Below are positions 1-8,741 of a stretch of DNA of 64,000 bases, in pieces. Below the pieces are notes generated by a model that saw only the letters and a list, made by a program, of their open reading frames with translations, made no database searches and was not told the DNA's origin. This DNA is from an uncultured Porphyromonadaceae bacterium (GTDB lineage: Bacteria; Bacteroidota; Bacteroidia; Bacteroidales; Muribaculaceae), in contig CANOLV010000006.1 in NCBI GenBank assembly GCA_947567425.1, positions 1-64,000 of the forward strand, in the 5' to 3' direction. The position numbers and the translations under genes were made by a program. Position 1 is the stretch's first letter. Every line of letters begins with the position of its first letter.

Positions 1-46
1 CCCCAACCTTGGCAAGGTTGTGCTCTACCAACTGAGCTATTTTCGC
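1..46 (-). tRNA. tRNA-Gly (GCC), 5' part only
   Basis: Read on the minus strand, the sequence starts with a 7-base acceptor strand GCGAAAA, then TA, a D arm GCTCAG-TTGGTAGAGC, and an anticodon arm whose loop reads TTGCCAA, giving anticodon GCC at bases 11-13. This is glycine tRNA. The variable loop, T arm and 3' acceptor strand lie beyond base 1 of the window, so the gene is partial only because of the window edge. A promoter of the Bacteroidota type sits just upstream. Confidence 0.93.
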
Positions 47-77
47 GTTGGGCAATCGTTGTTTCTCAATTGCGATG

Positions 78-110
78 CAAAGGTAGGGATTATTTTTTAA
101 TTGGCAAAAC
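78..110 (-). promoter_or_regulatory. Promoter for tRNA-Gly
   Basis: On the minus strand a TTTG (-33 box) is followed after 20 bases by TACCTTTG (-7 box, bases 85-78). This fits the Bacteroidota primary-sigma consensus and lies about 30 bases upstream of the tRNA 5' end. Confidence 0.75.
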
Positions 111-114
111 TTAT

Positions 115-148
115 GGCAAAAAAAATGCGACCGTGGTCGCATTTTTTT
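115..148 (-). terminator. Rho-independent terminator, bidirectional
   Basis: A 7-bp perfect stem (TGCGACC / GGTCGCA) with a 2-base loop is flanked by an A tract on one side and a T tract on the other, so it can act on either strand. It lies after the stop of the minus-strand glycosyltransferase and before the tRNA-Gly promoter, separating the two transcripts. Confidence 0.85.
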
Positions 149-274
149 AGTGAAAATATCTTTTGAGGTTTTCCGGTCTACATCTCTGTCCCGTAGGCGG
201 GCCTATTGGCGGCATCTTTAACTGATTGTGTCCTAATGCACTATGACCTTAACTGTGCGCGGAATGCATCGGTG

Positions 275-1228
275 TCAGTCCATGAGCCTGTCGCGGATGG
301 CATAGCGGGGTCGGTGTTTGACTTCGTTGAAGATTTTTCCGATATACTCGCCCACGATGCCGATACTCATCAATGTTATGCTTCCGAGAAACCATACAGA
401 AAGCATCAGCGACGTCCATCCCAATATGGTCTTGTCGGCAAAATATGCGCTGAACACGTAGATGGCCACCGCTATGTCGAGAAGCATCAGTATGAGCCCG
501 GTCATAAAGATTACGCGGATCGGTTTGGCCGAGAACGAGGTGATTCCGTCTATCGAGAAGCTTATCATCTTGGCCAGCGGATATTTCGATTCTCCGGCCA
601 CGCGTTCATGGCGTTCGTAGGTGACGATGGCTGTGTCGAGTCCTATCTGCGGGATTATGCCGCGGAGAAAGAGGTTGCTTTCGCCGTACTCTTCGAGCAG
701 TCCGAGCGCACGGTCGCTCATAAGGCGGTAGTCGGCATGGTCATATACGGTGTCGAGTCCCATCAGTCGCTGGAAGGAGTAGAAGCCGTGGGCGGTGGTG
801 CGTTTGAACCACGTGTCCGTGGCCCGGCTTGAACGCACGCCATATACGATTTCCTTACCCTCCCTGAACCGGCGCACCATCTCGACGATTGCATTCGGAT
901 CGTCCTGAAGGTCGGCGTCGATCGATATGGCCGCGTCGCAGTGTCCATGAGCTGCCATGAGTCCGGCAAGGAGCGCATATTGATGGCCTCTGTTGTGCGC
1001 GAGCGAGATTCCCTTGATGCGCGGATCTTCCGAGTGCAGCCTCGTGATAACCTGCCACGTATTGTCGCGGCTTCCGTCGTTGCTGCAGAGTATGTAGCTG
1101 TCGAGCGACACCAGCTCCTCCCCGGCCATTTTGTCGAGAAGCTCAAGAAGCTTCGACGCTGTTATAGGAAGTGCTTCCTGCTCATTGTAGCACGGAATCA
1201 CGATGGCTATGCGGGGAGTGCTGTTCAT
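275..1228 (-). CDS. GT2 polyprenol-phosphate glycosyltransferase (DPM1/GtrB/ArnC-like)
   Basis: A 317-residue family 2 glycosyltransferase of the type that moves a sugar from a nucleotide donor onto a polyprenyl phosphate at the cytoplasmic face of the inner membrane. The N-terminus has the GT-A start AIVIPCYNEQEALP, the donor and metal-binding region DADLQDDP near residue 105, and a C-terminal half with two hydrophobic segments (about residues 235-260 and 270-295), the classic GtrB/ArnC architecture and length. The stop is followed by a strong terminator. It begins 33 bases after the proS stop and is probably co-transcribed with it, although no functional link is obvious. The sugar and acceptor cannot be told from sequence; lipid-A or O-antigen modification is an inference from the family. 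Confidence 0.88.
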   Translation of the reverse strand: MNSTPRIAIVIPCYNEQEALPITASKLLELLDKMAGEELVSLDSYILCSNDGSRDNTWQVITRLHSEDPRIKGISLAHNRGHQYALLAGLMAAHGHCDAAISIDADLQDDPNAIVEMVRRFREGKEIVYGVRSSRATDTWFKRTTAHGFYSFQRLMGLDTVYDHADYRLMSDRALGLLEEYGESNLFLRGIIPQIGLDTAIVTYERHERVAGESKYPLAKMISFSIDGITSFSAKPIRVIFMTGLILMLLDIAVAIYVFSAYFADKTILGWTSLMLSVWFLGSITLMSIGIVGEYIGKIFNEVKHRPRYAIRDRLMD

Positions 1229-1261
1229 GTCGGTGTCAACTTTGGTGGTGTGGATGTCTGT

Positions 1262-2743
1262 TTAATAGTTGCGGGCGAATATCACACGCTGGGCCGAGGG
1301 CTTGCCTGTCACCATGCAGAAGCCCGGAGTCTTGTCGCCGTCCAGAGGTATGCAACGGATTGTGGCTTTTGTCTCCTCCTTGATCTTTTCTTCCGTTTCG
1401 GTGGTGCCGTCCCAATGGGCGAGGATGAATCCTCCCTTTTCGATTTCTTCCTTGAATTCCTCGTATGTCTCCACGGTGCGGGTCATCTCCTCGCGGTGCT
1501 TGAGAGCCTTGCGGTAGATGTTGGTCTGAATCTCTTCGAGCAGGTTCTTTACATATTCCTCGATGCCTTTCAGCGGAGCCTCGTGTTTCTCCAGAGTGTC
1601 GCGGCGCATCACTTCTACGGTGCCGTTTTCGAGGTCGCGTGCGCCGAGTGCCAGGCGTACGGGCACGCCTTTGAGCTCGTAGTCGGCAAATTTGAATCCT
1701 GGACGGCGGTTCTCTGCGTCGTCATACTTCACGCTGATGCCGAGTTCGCGCAGGCGTGCCACGATCGGAAGCACCTCCTTGGTGATTTCGGCAAGTTGCT
1801 CTGAATTCTTGTATATCGGCACGATCACCACCTGTATCGGGGCCAGATGAGGGGGTAGCACGAGTCCGTTGTCGTCGGAGTGGGTCATTATCAATGCGCC
1901 CATAAGTCGGGTCGACACGCCCCATGAGTTGGCCCACACATATTCGGGTTTATTCTCTTTATTTACGAATGTCACATCGAATGCCTTGGCGAAGTTCTGG
2001 CCGAGATTGTGCGATGTGCCTGACTGAAGGGCCTTGCCGTCCTGCATCATGGCTTCGATGGTGTAGGTGTTTAATGCTCCTGCAAAGCGTTCGTTGGCCG
2101 ATTTCACGCCTTTTATCACGGGCATGGCCATGTAGCGCTCGGCGAAGTCGGCATACAGGTTGATCATCTGTACTGTCCTGGCTTCCGACTCTTCGGCGGT
2201 TTCGTGGGCGCAGTGGCCTTCCTGCCAGAGGAATTCTGATGTGCGCAGGAACATGCGCGTGCGCATCTCCCAGCGCATCACGTTGGCCCATTGGTTGCAC
2301 AGGATGGGGAGGTCGCGGTATGAGTGGATCCAGTTCTTATATGTGCCCCAGATGATTGTCTCGGAGGTCGGACGTATTATGAGTTCCTCTTCCAGACGTG
2401 CTTCCGGATCTACCACCACGCCGTTGCCGTTGGGGTCGTTCTTCAGGCGGTAGTGTGTCACCACGGCGCATTCTTTGGCGAATCCTTCTACATGCTCGGC
2501 CTCGCGGCAAAGAAATGACTTCGGCACGAGCAGGGGGAAATATGCATTCTGCACGCCGGTCTCCTTGAACATCTTGTCGAGTGTCTGCTGGATCTTTTCC
2601 CAGATGGCGTAGCCGTACGGCTTGATGACCATGCAACCGCGCACTGCGCTCTGTTCGGCCAAATCAGCCTTGACTACCAGCTCGTTATACCATTTTGAAT
2701 AGTCCTCACTGCGTTTGGTGAGATTCTTTAGTTCCTTTGCCAT
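1262..2743 (-). CDS. proS: Proline-tRNA ligase (archaeal/eukaryote-like type)
   Basis: Charges tRNA-Pro with proline in the cytoplasm. At 493 residues it is the short ProS class without the bacterial editing insertion, the form usual in Bacteroidetes. Visible class II synthetase features are [12 protein letters not shown] in motif 2, [20 protein letters not shown] for ATP and proline binding, and the motif 3 region [17 protein letters not shown]. An anticodon-binding domain follows (from about residue 300), and the extra C-terminal domain ends in a tyrosine, as in other members of this class. The ATG start is preceded by a well-formed promoter about 45-75 bases upstream. Confidence 0.97.
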   Translation of the reverse strand: MAKELKNLTKRSEDYSKWYNELVVKADLAEQSAVRGCMVIKPYGYAIWEKIQQTLDKMFKETGVQNAYFPLLVPKSFLCREAEHVEGFAKECAVVTHYRLKNDPNGNGVVVDPEARLEEELIIRPTSETIIWGTYKNWIHSYRDLPILCNQWANVMRWEMRTRMFLRTSEFLWQEGHCAHETAEESEARTVQMINLYADFAERYMAMPVIKGVKSANERFAGALNTYTIEAMMQDGKALQSGTSHNLGQNFAKAFDVTFVNKENKPEYVWANSWGVSTRLMGALIMTHSDDNGLVLPPHLAPIQVVIVPIYKNSEQLAEITKEVLPIVARLRELGISVKYDDAENRRPGFKFADYELKGVPVRLALGARDLENGTVEVMRRDTLEKHEAPLKGIEEYVKNLLEEIQTNIYRKALKHREEMTRTVETYEEFKEEIEKGGFILAHWDGTTETEEKIKEETKATIRCIPLDGDKTPGFCMVTGKPSAQRVIFARNY

Positions 2744-2787
2744 AGCAAGTTTAGTTGTATTTAGTGATTATTATATTCTTTAGTGTG

Positions 2788-2819
2788 CGCAAATTTACGG
2801 AAAAAGGTGCAATTAGCCA
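2788..2819 (-). promoter_or_regulatory. Promoter for proS
   Basis: On the minus strand, TTTGGC (-33 box, bases 2819-2814) is followed 20 bases after its TTTG by TAAATTTG (-7 box, 2795-2788). This matches the Bacteroidota consensus and implies a leader of about 35-40 bases before the proS ATG. The rest of the 400-base gap up to 3143 shows no gene. Only a weak partial match, CATATTTG near 3063, could be a -7 box for the plus-strand amino-sugar cassette. Confidence 0.72.
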
Positions 2820-3143
2820 AAGCTTTTTCGGTTCGGTGCCTGATTCGGTGCGGTTTGCGGGGGCGAGAAGTGGTGACCGGCTGTCGGTGCGGGAGTCTGC
2901 CGGATGCAGGTTTCTGAAAAATATGGGGTGGCCGTAGTTGCCGTTAATCAAAAAAAGTGGTAACTTGCGGTCGTGTTAACGCATTAACTTAATATGGCTA
3001 AAATCATTTATGCGCAATTTTATTATTGCCTTTTGTCAACAAGTTGTGCTGCAAACGTGTTACATATTTGAAAATCGATTGGATCACATGGATGCTTGAA
3101 GGATTGCATGGGATCTTAATGAGGGAAATTAATTAAAGAACAA

Positions 3144-3563
3144 ATGTCAAATTCATCCGACATAAAGATTATCGATTTGCCGAGGATACAGGATCCGAGG
3201 GGCAATCTGTCGTTTTTGCAGTATCCCGACCAGGTTCCGTTTCCGGTCGAACGTGCCTATTGGGTCTACGACGTTCCTGGCGGCGCCGAGCGCAAGGGAC
3301 ACGCTTTCCGCACCCAGCATGAATTGATAATAGCTTTGTCGGGGGCATTTGACGTTGTGCTCGACCGGGGGGCCGGTGTGATAAGGCATCACCTGTCGAG
3401 GTCGTACTACGGTGTCTACGTGCCTCCGATGACTTGGAGGATGCTTGACAACTTTTCTACCAACGCGGTGGCGCTCGTGCTGTCGTCGACTTTATATGAT
3501 CCTGCGGATTACATAGAGGACTTTGATGAATTTATGAAGCTTGTTAATATCGGGAACAATTAA
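3144..3563 (+). CDS. FdtA/QdtA-like sugar 3,4-ketoisomerase paralogue (WxcM-like cupin), copy 1
   Basis: A 139-residue single-domain cupin of the FdtA/QdtA/WxcM family, which moves the keto group of dTDP-4-keto-6-deoxyglucose from C4 to C3 before transamination. Family signatures are DPRGNLSFLQ near the start, the RAYWVYDVPGG strand, and the end YDPADYIEDFDEF. The conserved HAH active-site motif reads HAF here (GHAFRTQHE), whereas the second copy at 4704 keeps HAH. The copy may therefore be altered in activity or act as a partner subunit; that is inference. It is the first gene of a three-gene cassette, 15 bases before the aminotransferase. Confidence 0.82.
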   Translation: MSNSSDIKIIDLPRIQDPRGNLSFLQYPDQVPFPVERAYWVYDVPGGAERKGHAFRTQHELIIALSGAFDVVLDRGAGVIRHHLSRSYYGVYVPPMTWRMLDNFSTNAVALVLSSTLYDPADYIEDFDEFMKLVNIGNN

Positions 3564-3578
3564 AACGCTCAACTATTT

Positions 3579-4694
3579 ATGTGTACTATCAGATACCCCT
3601 TTTTGGACTTGGGAAAGGTCAACGGACGTTATGCCGACGAGATTAAAGGCGTATGCGCGAAGGTCATTGACGGCGGACGCTATATCGGCGGACGCGAAGT
3701 GGAGAAATTTGAAGAAAAGCTCGCCAAGTATGTCGGGTCGAAGCATGCGGTCGGCGTGGGATGCGGTCTGGATGCTCTTCGGCTGATTCTGCTCGGGTAT
3801 ATAGCTCTGGGGCACCTTAAAGAGGGCGATGAGGTGATAGTGCCATCCAACACTTATATCGCCACGGTGCTTGCTGTCAGCACGAGCCGTCTGAAGCCTG
3901 TGCTTGTGGAACCGTCGAAGACTACGTTCAATCTGAATCCATATCTGATCGAACAGGCTATAACGCCACGTACCAAGGCCATAATAACGGTGCATCTCTA
4001 TGGGCGCCCGTCGTTTGACGACGATCTTGCCGACGTGGCTTCACGCTACGGGCTGAAGATTATCGAGGACAATGCACAGGCCATCGGAGCCAGCGTGAAC
4101 GGTGTCAAGACCGGACATCTCGGTTGTGCCGCCGCGTTCAGCTTCTATCCCACGAAGAATCTCGGGGCTTTGGGCGACGGTGGAGCTGTCACCACCGACG
4201 ACGACGAACTGGCGGCCATCATACGCAGACTCCGCGACTATGGACGCACGGAGGATCCGTATATCAACGACATACAGGGGTTCAACAGCCGGCTTGACAC
4301 GATGCAGGCCGCCGTGCTTAACCTTAAGATGCTCTATATCGACGAGGAGAATGCTTCGCGAAGGTGTCTGGCTGCCGTATATGACAAGGAGATCGACAAT
4401 CATCTCGTGACCACTCCCGATCCGGGACCTGACTACCACGTCTATCACCAGTACGTGGTGAGGGTGAAGGACCGCGACAGGTTCCGGAAGTTCCTGCTTG
4501 ACCGGGGTGTCGAGACGGCCGTGCACTATCCGGTGCCTCCCCACCGCCAGAAGTGCTATCCCGAACTCGGAAATATAAATCTGACCATTGCCGACCGTCT
4601 TGCCGAAGAGGTGGTGAGCCTGCCGATAAGTCCGGCTTATATCTCGGTCGACGATGCGAGGGCGATCGCATACGTGATTAATTCATTTAGATAG
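3579..4694 (+). CDS. fdtB: DegT/DnrJ/EryC1/StrS sugar aminotransferase (FdtB/QdtB-like)
   Basis: A PLP-dependent aminotransferase of 371 residues that would convert dTDP-3-keto-6-deoxyhexose into the 3-amino sugar. Family markers are the start YPFLDLGKVNG, the PLP-phosphate site VGVGCGLDALRL, the aspartate in EDNAQAIGA, and the Schiff-base lysine in FSFYPTKNLGALGDGGA (near residue 195). Two FdtA-like isomerases flank it, so the substrate is probably a 3-keto sugar, matching the Fdt and Qdt pathways for Fuc3N or Qui3N. No N-acetyltransferase (FdtC/QdtC) and no dTDP-glucose synthase are in the cassette, so those steps must come from elsewhere. The exact sugar is not determinable. Confidence 0.88.
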   Translation: MCTIRYPFLDLGKVNGRYADEIKGVCAKVIDGGRYIGGREVEKFEEKLAKYVGSKHAVGVGCGLDALRLILLGYIALGHLKEGDEVIVPSNTYIATVLAVSTSRLKPVLVEPSKTTFNLNPYLIEQAITPRTKAIITVHLYGRPSFDDDLADVASRYGLKIIEDNAQAIGASVNGVKTGHLGCAAAFSFYPTKNLGALGDGGAVTTDDDELAAIIRRLRDYGRTEDPYINDIQGFNSRLDTMQAAVLNLKMLYIDEENASRRCLAAVYDKEIDNHLVTTPDPGPDYHVYHQYVVRVKDRDRFRKFLLDRGVETAVHYPVPPHRQKCYPELGNINLTIADRLAEEVVSLPISPAYISVDDARAIAYVINSFR

Positions 4695-4703
4695 CCGTAC
4701 ACT

Positions 4704-5132
4704 ATGAAGGGATATGATGTGGACGACTGCGGAATAGTCGATATCGAGACTCATTCCCACGGGCGGGAAGGCAGCCTGTCGGTGATGCAGAATGACGGGA
4801 ATGCGCTGTTTCCTGTCAGGCGGGTTTACTATCTGTATGACGTGCCGGGCGGAGAGAGCCGTGGAGGCCATGCGCATAGGAAGCTGCACGAGATGCTGGT
4901 GGCTGTAAGCGGAAGTTTCTCCGTCACTTTGAACGATGGAAATAAGTCGCGCACTGTCATGCTCAACCGTTCCAACCGGGGGCTTCATATCGTGCCTGGG
5001 ATATGGCGCACGCTCGATGATTTCTCTTCAGGGGCAGTGTGCCTCGTCATGTCGTCGCTTCCTTACGACGAATCTGACTATATTCGCGACTACCGTGGAT
5101 ATTTGGACTATAAAAAAGGGAATAACGACTAA
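4704..5132 (+). CDS. fdtA: FdtA/QdtA-like sugar 3,4-ketoisomerase (WxcM-like cupin), copy 2
   Basis: A 142-residue cupin closely related to the gene at 3144. It keeps the complete active-site motif (GGHAHRKLHEML), the RRVYYLYDVPGG strand and the C-terminal YDESDYIRDYRGYL, so it is the better candidate for the active dTDP-4-keto-6-deoxyglucose 3,4-ketoisomerase. It starts 9 bases after the aminotransferase stop and is the last gene of the cassette. Whether it makes the galacto or the gluco product cannot be decided by eye. Product: a nucleotide 3-keto sugar for surface polysaccharide or glycoprotein glycan. Confidence 0.87.
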   Translation: MKGYDVDDCGIVDIETHSHGREGSLSVMQNDGNALFPVRRVYYLYDVPGGESRGGHAHRKLHEMLVAVSGSFSVTLNDGNKSRTVMLNRSNRGLHIVPGIWRTLDDFSSGAVCLVMSSLPYDESDYIRDYRGYLDYKKGNND

Positions 5133-5175
5133 TCCTTTCTGAAACCTTTTGCCTATATTGGCCGTTAAAATTATA

Positions 5176-5207
5176 TGCATGCGGAATGTCTTGGCAGACC
5201 GCATGCA
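5176..5207 (+). terminator. Hairpin between the amino-sugar cassette and glpK
   Basis: A perfect 9-bp inverted repeat, TGCATGCGG / CCGCATGCA, with a 14-base loop lies 44 bases after the cassette stop and about 65 bases before the glpK ATG. There is no T tract. It may end the amino-sugar transcript or be a leader or operator element of glpK. The sequence alone does not choose between them. Confidence 0.45.
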
Positions 5208-5271
5208 ATAATAGTCCTAACACTTTAAATCGGGTCACTTACACCATGGAGTGACACACACATTGAATATT

Positions 5272-6768
5272 ATGGATCAGTACATTCTTTCTCTGGACCA
5301 AGGCACAAGCAGCTCGCGTGCCATAGTGTTTGACCGCAACGGATCGATCCGGGCCGTGGCTCAGCACGAGTTTGAACAGATATTCCCAAGATCGGGGTGG
5401 GTGGAGCATGACCCCCATCAGATCTGGGCGTCGCAGGCTTCTGTCATCGCGGAAGCCATTTCTAAAATTGACATCAACGGAACCAACATCGCCGCCATAG
5501 GTATCACCAACCAGCGTGAGACCACCATTGTGTGGGACGTCGATACCGACGAGCCTGTCTACAATGCCATCGTGTGGCAGGACCGGCGGACTTCTGAGTT
5601 CTGCGATGAACTGCGAGAAAAGGGCTTGACTGAGACGATTCAGAATAAGACCGGATTGATAATCGACGCCTACTTCAGCGCCACTAAGATTAAATGGATT
5701 CTCGACAATGTCCCGGGGGCGAGGAAACGCGCTTCGGAAGGGAAGCTGCGCTTCGGCACGGTGGACTCGTGGCTTGTGTGGCGACTTACAAGGGGCTCGG
5801 TGCATGTCACCGACGTCAGCAATGCGTCGCGCACTATGCTGTTCAACATCCACACCATGGAGTGGGATAAGGAATTGCTCGAACTATTTGACATTCCGGA
5901 GTCGATGATGCCTCAGGTCAAGTCGTCGAGCGAGGTTTACGGCTATACCACCACTACTTTGTTTGCCCACAAGGTGCCTATAGCAGGAATGGCAGGCGAC
6001 CAGCAGGCCGCGCTGTTCGGTCAGATGTGCGTAGAGCCGGGTTCGGTGAAGAACACCTACGGAACCGGATGCTTCCTTCTGATGAACACCGGAGGCAAGC
6101 CGATTGCCTCGAAAAATAAGTTGCTCACCACGGTGGCGTGGAAAATAAACGGCGAGGTGACATACGCGCTTGAGGGTTCGATATTCGTGGCCGGCTCTGT
6201 GGTGCAGTGGCTGCGCGACGGTTTGAGGTGCATAGAAAGTTCTTCGGATGTGGAGAAGCTCGCCGCTTCCGTTCCCGATACTAACGGCGTATATTTCGTG
6301 CCTGCGCTGACAGGACTCGGCGCACCTTACTGGGACCAGTATGCGCGCGGCTCTATCTCAGGCATCAGCAGAGGCACTACAGTGGCCCATATAGCGCGGG
6401 CGGCGCTCGAAGGTATTGCCTACCAGACATACGACATTGTGTCGGCCATGGAGCGCGACGCCAATCTCCCTATTGCCAATCTTAAAGTCGACGGCGGCGC
6501 TTCGCGCAACGACCTTTTGATGCAGTTCCAGAGCGACATACTCAACACCGAGGTGCTTCGTCCAGTGGTGACTGAGACTACGGCTCTCGGTGCCGCTTAT
6601 CTGGCCGGTCTTGCTGTGGGCTATTGGAAGGATATCGATGAAATCAGGATGCAGTGGCAGGTCGAGAAGTCGTTCAAGCCGGTGCTTGACGAGGATAAGG
6701 TCGAGAAGGAGATCTCCGGCTGGCACGATGCTGTCAGAAGGGTTTTGTCTAAGGATGCCGAAAATTAA
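5272..6768 (+). CDS. glpK: Glycerol kinase
   Basis: Phosphorylates glycerol to glycerol 3-phosphate with ATP in the cytoplasm, trapping what the facilitator lets in. The protein (498 residues from this start) has the FGGY-kinase phosphate-1 motif [14 protein letters not shown] at the N-terminus, the substrate region [20 protein letters not shown] in the middle, and the second ATPase-domain motif [15 protein letters not shown] longer reading frame begins with GTG at 5251, but the ATG at 5272 places the conserved ALDQGT-type motif at the usual distance from the start and is preferred. glpF follows 18 bases later. No glycerol-3-phosphate dehydrogenase gene is in the window. Confidence 0.96.
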   Translation: MDQYILSLDQGTSSSRAIVFDRNGSIRAVAQHEFEQIFPRSGWVEHDPHQIWASQASVIAEAISKIDINGTNIAAIGITNQRETTIVWDVDTDEPVYNAIVWQDRRTSEFCDELREKGLTETIQNKTGLIIDAYFSATKIKWILDNVPGARKRASEGKLRFGTVDSWLVWRLTRGSVHVTDVSNASRTMLFNIHTMEWDKELLELFDIPESMMPQVKSSSEVYGYTTTTLFAHKVPIAGMAGDQQAALFGQMCVEPGSVKNTYGTGCFLLMNTGGKPIASKNKLLTTVAWKINGEVTYALEGSIFVAGSVVQWLRDGLRCIESSSDVEKLAASVPDTNGVYFVPALTGLGAPYWDQYARGSISGISRGTTVAHIARAALEGIAYQTYDIVSAMERDANLPIANLKVDGGASRNDLLMQFQSDILNTEVLRPVVTETTALGAAYLAGLAVGYWKDIDEIRMQWQVEKSFKPVLDEDKVEKEISGWHDAVRRVLSKDAEN

Positions 6769-6786
6769 CCGTACAGGAGGATCGCT

Positions 6787-7572
6787 ATGGAACAGGAAGT
6801 ATCAATATTCGTGCAGTGTGTGTTCGAGTTTATCGGGACTTTGGTGTTGATTTTGCTCGGATGCGGAGTAGTGGCTTGTGTGAGCCTTAAGAAGTCCAAA
6901 GGCGAGGGGGGCGGATGGATTGTCGTCACGCTTGCCTGGGGTCTTGCAGTGTTCTGCGGTGTGCTTATCGCCGGCCCGTGGTCGGGTGCTCATCTTAATC
7001 CTGCCGTGACCCTCGGACTTGCCGCCGCGGGCAAGTTCCCTTGGACTGACGTGGGTCCGTTTATCGTGGCCCAGATTTTGGGCGGTATACTCGGAGCGGT
7101 TCTTGTCTACGTGTTCTACAAGGATCATTTCGATGCTACCGACGATGCGCAGACTAAGCTCGGTGTGTTTTCTACGATACCGGCTATACAGAACAAGACC
7201 CGCAATCTGATCTGTGAGATTATAGGCACATTCATCCTCGTACTGGTGATCCTGTTTATAGGCGACGAGGGCAACTCCGCACAGATGGTGGCCGAGTCGG
7301 GCTATAAGGCCAAGGTCGGTCTGGGAAGTGTGGGAGCTCTCCCCGTGGCGTTGCTCGTCGTGGTCATAGGGCTTAGCCTTGGAGGCACTACCGGCTATGC
7401 CATTAATCCTGCGAGAGATCTCGGACCGCGTATCGCACATGCCATTCTTCCGATCAAAGGAAAGGGCGATAGCCAATGGCATTACAGCTGGGTGCCGATT
7501 ATCGGTCCGGTATTGGGCGGTATAATAGCCGCTCTCGTATATTGGATCATCAAGACGATGATGCACGCTTGA
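6787..7572 (+). CDS. glpF: Glycerol uptake facilitator (aquaglyceroporin)
   Basis: A 261-residue inner-membrane channel of the MIP family that lets glycerol diffuse in. Both half-helix motifs are present: HLNPAVTLG near residue 70 and AINPARDLGPR near residue 207. The aspartate after the second NPA-R (NPARD) is typical of glycerol-conducting members rather than water-only aquaporins. Six hydrophobic segments are visible. The ATG is preceded by a strong GGAGG ribosome-binding site (bases 6777-6781). Directly downstream of glpK, so kinase and channel form one operon ending in a clear terminator. Confidence 0.95.
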   Translation: MEQEVSIFVQCVFEFIGTLVLILLGCGVVACVSLKKSKGEGGGWIVVTLAWGLAVFCGVLIAGPWSGAHLNPAVTLGLAAAGKFPWTDVGPFIVAQILGGILGAVLVYVFYKDHFDATDDAQTKLGVFSTIPAIQNKTRNLICEIIGTFILVLVILFIGDEGNSAQMVAESGYKAKVGLGSVGALPVALLVVVIGLSLGGTTGYAINPARDLGPRIAHAILPIKGKGDSQWHYSWVPIIGPVLGGIIAALVYWIIKTMMHA

Positions 7573-7592
7573 CAAGCTCTGAATAAGATAGG

Positions 7593-7634
7593 AATATCCG
7601 GTCAAAACGGCAATCGACCATTTGACCGGATATT
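7593..7634. terminator. Terminator between glpF and the acetyltransferase gene (convergent)
   Basis: An inverted repeat with a 14-base arm (AATATCCGGTCAAA / TTTGACCGGATATT) and a 14-base loop lies between the two convergent genes. It has AT-rich flanks on both sides and can serve either strand. The stem is long and perfect, though the T tract is short. Confidence 0.8.
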
Positions 7635-7655
7635 ATTATGCGGTTATGTTCAGAA

Positions 7656-8741
7656 CTATATCTTGATGTATATATGCTTTCTGTAGAGCATATAGCCGAA
7701 CATCCACATGAGCATTACGAATGCCGCGGAATAGACGGCGGATGCAAGATAGGGGTCGGCTATCACCGAATGTATCGCTTCGTAGATACAGGCTTTGGAG
7801 CCTGTGGTACTTGCCACTGAGGCCACGGCCTCGCTCAGGACATAGAGGAACAGCGGGTTTACTCCGAAAATCTCAAAGAAGCGGCACCACCGCCTATACC
7901 CGGACATGTCGATGACATATATCAGTGTGGCAAGGAGCGACGAGGCCAGTCCGCAGGTGACAAGCACGAATGTGGGCGACCAGATACGCTTGTTCAGTGG
8001 CAGCCATTCCGTCAGCAGGTAGCCTCCGGCCGTCAGGATGAAGCCGGCCGCGAATATGCGTATGACTTTGTCTGCGATAGGTCTTTTGCTGAACACCGTA
8101 TGGCCGAAGCAGAAGCCGATAAGTGTATGGGCTATGGCCGATATCGTGCTTGCCAGCCCTTCGGGGTCTATCGGACTCTTGCTGTAAAGATGATTTTCGC
8201 CGAGTATTGCACGGTCAAATTTGCAGATAAAGTTAGTGTCGTCGGGCGCATATCCGTTTGACAGGCACAGAAGCGCCGTATACGCCGCGAGCAATATCGC
8301 CGTGGTTTTGACGAGCGTCCGCCGACTAAAATGCAGGGCCATGAACGAGACTATGCAGTAGCATATCGCTATTCGGGTGAGCACTCCGGTCAGGCGCAGA
8401 TGGCCGAACACCAGAAATTCGCCGTCGATTATGTGGTCAAACCAATGTAGAAGCCAGCCGATGATGAGTATGAGGAGTGTACGTCTGATGATTTTCCTGT
8501 TTACGCCGGCCGATGGCCTGAAGCCGAATTTGTTCAGAGCGATATAGGTTGAGACACCCATTATGAACAGAAAGAACGGAAACACGAGGTCGCACGGGGT
8601 CAGTCCGTTCCATGCCGAGTGCCGCAGATAGTCGTATGACTGTCTGCCTCCGGCATTGTTGACGGCGATCATGCCTGCCACGGTGATGCCGCGGAGTATG
8701 TCGAGCGACAGTAGCCTTCTATTCGGTGCAGTCTCCGTCAT
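7656..8741 (-). CDS. HGSNAT-like membrane acetyltransferase (NagX/DUF5009, COG4299)
   Basis: A 361-residue polytopic inner-membrane protein related to human heparan-alpha-glucosaminide N-acetyltransferase, which uses cytosolic acetyl-CoA to acetylate terminal glucosamine on the far side of the membrane. The start RRLLSLDILRGITVAGMI and the block LRHSAWNGLTPCDLVFPFF (residues 39-57) closely match the human enzyme. His41 corresponds to the histidine proposed as acetyl carrier there. About ten hydrophobic segments follow. The N-terminal lumenal domain of the human protein is absent, as in other bacterial homologues. The start overlaps the end of the GH89 gene by 23 bases, so the two are translated from one message. 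Family homology is clear; the substrate is inferred from the neighbour. Confidence 0.85.
   Translation of the reverse strand: MTETAPNRRLLSLDILRGITVAGMIAVNNAGGRQSYDYLRHSAWNGLTPCDLVFPFFLFIMGVSTYIALNKFGFRPSAGVNRKIIRRTLLILIIGWLLHWFDHIIDGEFLVFGHLRLTGVLTRIAICYCIVSFMALHFSRRTLVKTTAILLAAYTALLCLSNGYAPDDTNFICKFDRAILGENHLYSKSPIDPEGLASTISAIAHTLIGFCFGHTVFSKRPIADKVIRIFAAGFILTAGGYLLTEWLPLNKRIWSPTFVLVTCGLASSLLATLIYVIDMSGYRRWCRFFEIFGVNPLFLYVLSEAVASVASTTGSKACIYEAIHSVIADPYLASAVYSAAFVMLMWMFGYMLYRKHIYIKI

Noticed and set aside
941-1804. Long plus-strand open frame opposite the glycosyltransferase and proS
   Set aside because: It is antisense to two well-defined genes and has a composition typical of a shadow frame.
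5251-5271. GTG start for glycerol kinase
   Set aside because: The ATG 21 bases later gives the standard distance to the first phosphate motif.
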